Part shown: piece by piece, positions 35,748 through 38,844 of the stretch
Numbering within the stretch: the first letter of the stretch is position 1
Layout: each line of letters opens with the position of its first letter
NCBI GenBank assembly: GCA_046590575.1
Contig: JBKJUS010000096.1
Span: forward strand, 1 to 38,844
Length of the DNA: 38,844 nucleotides
Source of the DNA: DATLNF01 sp046590575
GTDB lineage: Bacteria > Actinomycetota > Actinomycetes > BP-191
Reading direction: 5' to 3'
The notes under the pieces: model-generated
What the model was told of the DNA's origin: nothing
Database searches by the model: none
The model's input: the letters and a program-made list of their open reading frames with translations, nothing else
Program-made: the position numbers and the translations under genes

Positions 35748-36845
35748 TTAGAGGTTGCCGCGCAGCGCCTGCTCGCGTTCGATGGCCTCGAACAACGCCT
35801 TGAAGTTGCCCTTACCGAAGCCCTGCGACCCGTGCCGCTCGATCAGCTCGAAGAAGACAGTCGGCCGGTCCTGCACTGGCTTGGTGAAGATCTGCAGCAG
35901 ATAGCCCTCGTCATCACGGTCGACCAGGATCCGGTGTCGGCGCAGGTCGTCCATGGGAACTCGGACGTCACCAACCCGGTCCCGCAACGTGTCGTCGTAG
36001 TACGAGTCCGGGGTCTCCAAGAACTGGACACCGCCGGCCTTCATCTGTTCGACCGAGCGCACGATGTCGTTGGTGGCGAGCGCAATGTGCTGTACGCCGG
36101 GGCCGCCGTAGTACTCGAGGTACTCGTCGATCTGGCTCTTGCGCTTGCCGACCGCAGGCTCGTTGAGCGGGAACTTCACCCGGCGCGAGCCGTCAGCGAC
36201 GACCTTCGACATCAGCGCGGAATACTCCGTCGCGATGTCGTCACCGACGAATTCGGCCATGTTGGTGAAGCCCATGACGCGGTTATAGAAGCCAACCCAC
36301 TCGTTCATCTTCCCGAGCTCGACGTTGCCGACGACGTGGTCGACTGCCTGGAAATAGCGCTTCGCCGGTGGCTCGACGAGGGGCGTGCGCTCGATGAAGC
36401 CGGGCATGAATACCCCGTCGTACGCCGTCCGCTCGACCAAGGTGTGCCGGGTCTCGCCGTACGTCGCGATGGCGGCCGTCACGACTTTGCCGTGGTCGTC
36501 TTCGCGGATGTGCGGCTCGGCCAGCCCCGTCGCACCGCGGGCCACAGCGACCTCGTAGGCGCGCGCCGCGTCAGGCACCCGCAGTGCGATGTCGACGACC
36601 CCGTCGCCGTGCGCGGCGACGTGCGGGGCGAGTGGCCCGCCAGGCGCGAGATCCGTGGCGAGGACGAAGCGTGCGCCGCCGCTCTCAAGCACCCACTCGG
36701 CCTGCCCGGGGTGGCCGGTCTCCGGACCTCGGTACGCCGTCACGCGCATCCCGAACGCCGTCGAGTAGAAGTGCGCTGCCTGTCGGGCATTGCCGACGGC
36801 AAAGGCGATGTAGTCGATACCCTCGACCGGGAACTCGTCGTTCAT
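35748..36845 (-). CDS. hppD: 4-hydroxyphenylpyruvate dioxygenase
   Basis: Non-heme Fe(II) enzyme converting 4-hydroxyphenylpyruvate to homogentisate in tyrosine breakdown; 365 residues. Two vicinal-oxygen-chelate domains are present. The iron ligands are His170 (AVDHVVGNV), His253 (GVQHIAL) and Glu333 (FFELIER). The C-terminal GFGKGNFKALFEAIE helix, which closes the active site, is intact. It lies 35 bases downstream of greA on the same strand and is convergent with the M14 operon. No other homogentisate pathway gene is in the window. The ATG has GGAGGG 14 nt upstream, which is rather far. Confidence 0.95.
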   Translation of the reverse strand: MNDEFPVEGIDYIAFAVGNARQAAHFYSTAFGMRVTAYRGPETGHPGQAEWVLESGGARFVLATDLAPGGPLAPHVAAHGDGVVDIALRVPDAARAYEVAVARGATGLAEPHIREDDHGKVVTAAIATYGETRHTLVERTAYDGVFMPGFIERTPLVEPPAKRYFQAVDHVVGNVELGKMNEWVGFYNRVMGFTNMAEFVGDDIATEYSALMSKVVADGSRRVKFPLNEPAVGKRKSQIDEYLEYYGGPGVQHIALATNDIVRSVEQMKAGGVQFLETPDSYYDDTLRDRVGDVRVPMDDLRRHRILVDRDDEGYLLQIFTKPVQDRPTVFFELIERHGSQGFGKGNFKALFEAIEREQALRGNL

Positions 36846-36880
36846 CCGGCGTGCGCCAGCCCTCCGTCCGGGGATGCAGC

Positions 36881-37375
36881 TCAGCCGTGGTAGGGCTGCA
36901 CCGACACGATGTTGACCTTCATCGTCGCGCCGCGCGGTGCGGTGTAGGACACCATCTCACCGGCTCGATGACCGAGCACGGCGGCGCCGAGCGGGGAGGA
37001 CGGCGAGTAGATCTGGTAGCCCTCGACGCGGTCTTCCCGGGAGCCGAGGAGGAACGTCTCGCTCTCGTCGTCACCATCGAACTGGACCTCGACGAGAGCG
37101 CCAGCGGCTGCGATGTCACTCTGCGCCGGGGCCTCGCCGACCTTCGCGTCCTGCAGCAGCTGGGTCAGAGTGCGGATCCGGGCCTCGAGCTTGCCCTGTT
37201 CGTCCTTCGCGGCGTGATAGCCACCGTTCTCCTTGAGATCCCCCTCTTCCCGCGCCGCTGCGATGCGCGAGACGACGGTGTCGCGCACCGGCCCGCTGAG
37301 GTCGGCGAGTTCGGCCTGCAGGCGGTCGTAGGCCTCCTGGGTCAGCCACGTCGTGGAGCGTGTTGTCTCGGTCAC
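36881..37375 (-). CDS. greA: Transcription elongation factor GreA
   Basis: GreA of 164 residues, the same length as mycobacterial GreA. It rescues backtracked RNA polymerase by stimulating RNA cleavage. The N-terminal coiled coil carries the acidic tip in EEGDLKENGGYHAAKDEQ; the Asp and Glu there are the catalytic acids. The C-terminal FKBP-like domain ends in SYTAPRGATMKVNIVSV. GTG 37375 has GGAG eight bases upstream; an in-frame ATG at 37429 gives a Cys-rich extension not seen in the family. It follows DUF4307 on the same strand, matching Rv1080c. Confidence 0.96.
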   Translation of the reverse strand: MTETTRSTTWLTQEAYDRLQAELADLSGPVRDTVVSRIAAAREEGDLKENGGYHAAKDEQGKLEARIRTLTQLLQDAKVGEAPAQSDIAAAGALVEVQFDGDDESETFLLGSREDRVEGYQIYSPSSPLGAAVLGHRAGEMVSYTAPRGATMKVNIVSVQPYHG

Positions 37376-37444
37376 GCAGTCATCTCCATCGCAAGCTCTG
37401 GTCTCCGGCGGCACCCCTGACGCTAGCACCGCTTCGCGTGCACC

Positions 37445-37810
37445 TCACCGGCCGCGGGTAATCTGACAGGTGGCCACAGCGGCGTCGTGCGCGGGTTCGA
37501 GCAGAGTCGGCACGAGAACGGTCACGCTGGTCGTGCGTCCACCGTCAGCTCGGGGACCCACCTCGACGCCGGTGAGCCGTCCCGCTGAGTTGCCCTCGGC
37601 GTCGAACGCCGCCACCTGGCACTCCACAGTCGTGCGCGAAGGCTTGTCGACCTCGAAGGTGACTCGCACCTGCTTCGGGTCGCCGATCTGGACCTGCTTC
37701 GTCCGCCAGGAGAGGTTGGAGCGCGGCGGGTCGTAGACGAAGACGACGTACAGCATGATCACCAGCAGGACCACGCCAGTGGCGTAGATGGTGAACTTCG
37801 CGGCGCGCAT
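37445..37810 (-). CDS. DUF4307 membrane protein (Rv1081c-like)
   Basis: Protein of 121 residues with one N-terminal helix (about 8-27) and an extracytoplasmic beta-rich domain (VRVTFEVDKPSRTTVECQVAAFD) containing two cysteines. It matches the DUF4307 family that sits beside mca and greA in many actinomycetes. Function unknown; conserved linkage with mca hints at a link to mycothiol or to envelope stress. The ATG at 37810 diverges from mca with 18 bp between starts. A longer frame would overlap mca. Confidence 0.9.
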   Translation of the reverse strand: MRAAKFTIYATGVVLLVIMLYVVFVYDPPRSNLSWRTKQVQIGDPKQVRVTFEVDKPSRTTVECQVAAFDAEGNSAGRLTGVEVGPRADGGRTTSVTVLVPTLLEPAHDAAVATCQITRGR

Positions 37811-37815
37811 GGCAC

Positions 37816-37822
37816 CTAGTAT
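37816..37822. promoter_or_regulatory. Overlapping divergent -10 boxes, DUF4307 / mca
   Basis: Plus strand TAGTAT (37817-37822) lies 6 nt before the mca ATG. Minus strand TACTAG (37821-37816) lies 5 nt before the DUF4307 ATG. The two boxes share nearly all bases. Both mRNAs would start at their ATG. The minus box is weaker because it ends in G. Confidence 0.45.
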
Positions 37823-37828
37823 CGCGGC

Positions 37829-38728
37829 ATGAAAAACATCGCGGCGGACGGCGGGCGCCTTCGGCTCATGGCGGTGCACGCGCACCCCGACGACGAGTCG
37901 AGCAAGGGCGCGGCCACGATGGCCCGCTATGCCCGGGAGGGCGTCGACGTCGTCGTCGTGACGTGCACCGGGGGTGAACTCGGCGACATCCTCAACCCCG
38001 CCATGGACCGGCCAGAGGTGCGGGCCGACCTGGCCGGCGTACGCCGGCAGGAGCTCGTGCAGGCCGTCAACATCCTCGGCGTGCGCCAGGTGGACCTCGG
38101 GTTCGCGGACTCCGGTCTGCCCGAGGCACCCGAGGGCGAACCGCTACCGCCGCTGCCGCCCGGCTGTTTCGCGCTCGAGGAGCTCGACGTTGCCGCCCGG
38201 TCACTGGTCGAGGTCATTCGCCGGGAACAGCCGCATGTGATCCTCACGTACGACGAGACCGGCGGCTATCCGCACCCGGACCACGTCATGTGTCACAAGG
38301 TGTCGGTCGAGGCCTTCGAGGCGGCGGGTGACCCCGATCGCTACCCCGGCACCGGTGAGCCGTGGACGCCGCTCAAGCTGTACTACATGCACGGCTGGCA
38401 CAAGGAGAAGGTCGTCACCGTGCACGACGCACTGGTGAAGCGTGGCCTCGAGTCGCCGTACACCGACTGGCTGGACAGGTGGGAGGACAAACCGGAGGAC
38501 GCCGACCGGATCACCACCCGGGTGCACTGCTCGGAGTTCTTCCCACTCCGCGACCAGGCGCTCATTGCGCACGCCACGCAGGTGGACCCGCAGGGCCGGT
38601 GGTTCATGGTCCCCGTCGCGATGCAGCAGGAGTGCTGGCCCACCGAGGACTACGAGCTGGCTCGCTCCCTGGTGGAGTCAGCCCTCCCGGAAGAAGACCT
38701 CTTCACAGGCATCCGCGCCGAGTCCTAA
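37829..38728 (+). CDS. mca: Mycothiol conjugate amidase
   Basis: Zinc amidase that cleaves mycothiol S-conjugates, releasing a mercapturic acid for export; 299 residues. The LmbE/PIG-L fold is shown by AHPDDES (His19 and Asp22 as zinc ligands, Asp21 as catalytic base), GGELGDI (49-54) and GGYPHPDHVMCHK with His152 as third ligand. The length and the C-terminal EDLFTGIRAES favour Mca over the deacetylase MshB. ATG 37829 looks leaderless. Its position beside DUF4307 and greA equals Rv1080c-Rv1082. It shows that the host makes mycothiol. Confidence 0.95.
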   Translation: MKNIAADGGRLRLMAVHAHPDDESSKGAATMARYAREGVDVVVVTCTGGELGDILNPAMDRPEVRADLAGVRRQELVQAVNILGVRQVDLGFADSGLPEAPEGEPLPPLPPGCFALEELDVAARSLVEVIRREQPHVILTYDETGGYPHPDHVMCHKVSVEAFEAAGDPDRYPGTGEPWTPLKLYYMHGWHKEKVVTVHDALVKRGLESPYTDWLDRWEDKPEDADRITTRVHCSEFFPLRDQALIAHATQVDPQGRWFMVPVAMQQECWPTEDYELARSLVESALPEEDLFTGIRAES

Positions 38729-38738
38729 GCCCTACCTT

Positions 38739-38788
38739 CCACTTGGTTGCTCCCACGCCGGCCCGGACCGGCACCAGCCCCCAAGTGG
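38739..38788 (+). terminator. Nested hairpin downstream of mca
   Basis: CCACTTGG (38739-38746) pairs with CCAAGTGG (38781-38788). Inside, GCCGG (38757-38761) pairs with CCGGC (38768-38772). It lies ten bases after the mca stop and before a possible convergent gene end. No T-run is present. Confidence 0.45.
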
Positions 38789-38805
38789 CGGGCTGGGTGT
38801 GAATT

Positions 38806-38844
38806 TCAGTCAGCGTCGGTACGGCGGAGGCGCTTGGTCTCGCC
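38806..38844 (-). CDS. Possible C-terminal end of a convergent gene
   Basis: On the minus strand an open frame enters from the right edge, reads GETKRLRRTDAD and stops at 38808-38806. The charged end and the hairpin between it and mca fit a gene tail. Only twelve residues are visible, so this is tentative. Confidence 0.3.
   Translation of the reverse strand, partial: GETKRLRRTDAD

Noticed and set aside
34869..36893. A 674-residue plus-strand open frame over the M14 3' end and hppD
   Set aside because: It crosses two convergent genes and the repeat region; composition is that of a shadow frame.
37376..37429. ATG 37429 as start of greA
   Set aside because: GTG 37375 has a ribosome site and gives the 164-residue length known for mycobacterial GreA; the extra 18 residues are not family-like.

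Overview
The window is high-GC actinobacterial DNA, about 70% GC by eye. A mycothiol conjugate amidase (mca), many GTG starts, apparently leaderless divergent promoters and a GreA/DUF4307/mca block point to a mycothiol-producing actinomycete. I cannot name the genus. The sequence is densely coding and no gap between genes exceeds 300 bases. I saw no rRNA, tRNA, insertion sequence, integrase or CRISPR array.

The two ends match, in gene order and strand, the Mycobacterium tuberculosis Rv1074c-Rv1082 neighbourhood as I remember it. At the left are a thiolase (-), an SGNH hydrolase (-), cbs (+) and metB (+), with an AI-2E-type membrane protein inserted. At the right are greA (-), DUF4307 (-) and mca (+). 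About 31 kb of other genes separate metB from greA.

That 31 kb reads as modules. (1) 5.8-7.1 kb: an HTH_42 (YcaQ/AlkX-like) protein coupled to metB. (2) 7.2-10.3 kb: a MarR regulator, a DrrAB-like ABC exporter and an SDR oxidoreductase, each overlapping the next by ATGA. (3) 10.4-11.7 kb: an MFS exporter on the minus strand. (4) 11.9-18.3 kb: an unrecognised exported, membrane-anchored protein followed by livK-H-M-G-F, a branched-chain amino-acid-type ABC importer with a GGTS-repeat linker in LivK and a histone-like tail on LivG. (5) 18.3-20.6 kb: a two-gene ABC-2 transporter on the minus strand. (6) 20.7-24.9 kb: a MoxR-type AAA+ ATPase, a VWA/MIDAS protein and a small membrane protein with a predicted Zn knuckle, on the minus strand. 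(7) 24.9-27.0 kb: a FIST protein and a ROK kinase on the plus strand, divergent from MoxR. (8) 27.0-29.2 kb: an alpha/beta hydrolase (-) and threonine ammonia-lyase ilvA (+). (9) 29.4-35.5 kb: a tight four-gene operon in which two secreted, LPXTG-anchored M14 zinc carboxypeptidase-like proteins flank a UPF0718 metal permease and its TIGR03943 partner. (10) 35.7-36.8 kb: 4-hydroxyphenylpyruvate dioxygenase downstream of greA.

The best candidates for something undescribed are three. One is the M14/permease/TIGR03943/M14 operon, a possible cell-wall peptidase and metal-transport system. The second is a pair of homologous palindromic intergenic elements (about 2384-2480 and 29181-29272) with near-perfect 23-25 bp arms, identical 27-nt loops and a G-rich flank, present in opposite orientations. 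The third is the MoxR-VWA-Zn-knuckle set placed divergently to FIST-ROK. Other inverted repeats and a 44-bp direct repeat lie at 10.4, 23.3 and 35.5 kb.
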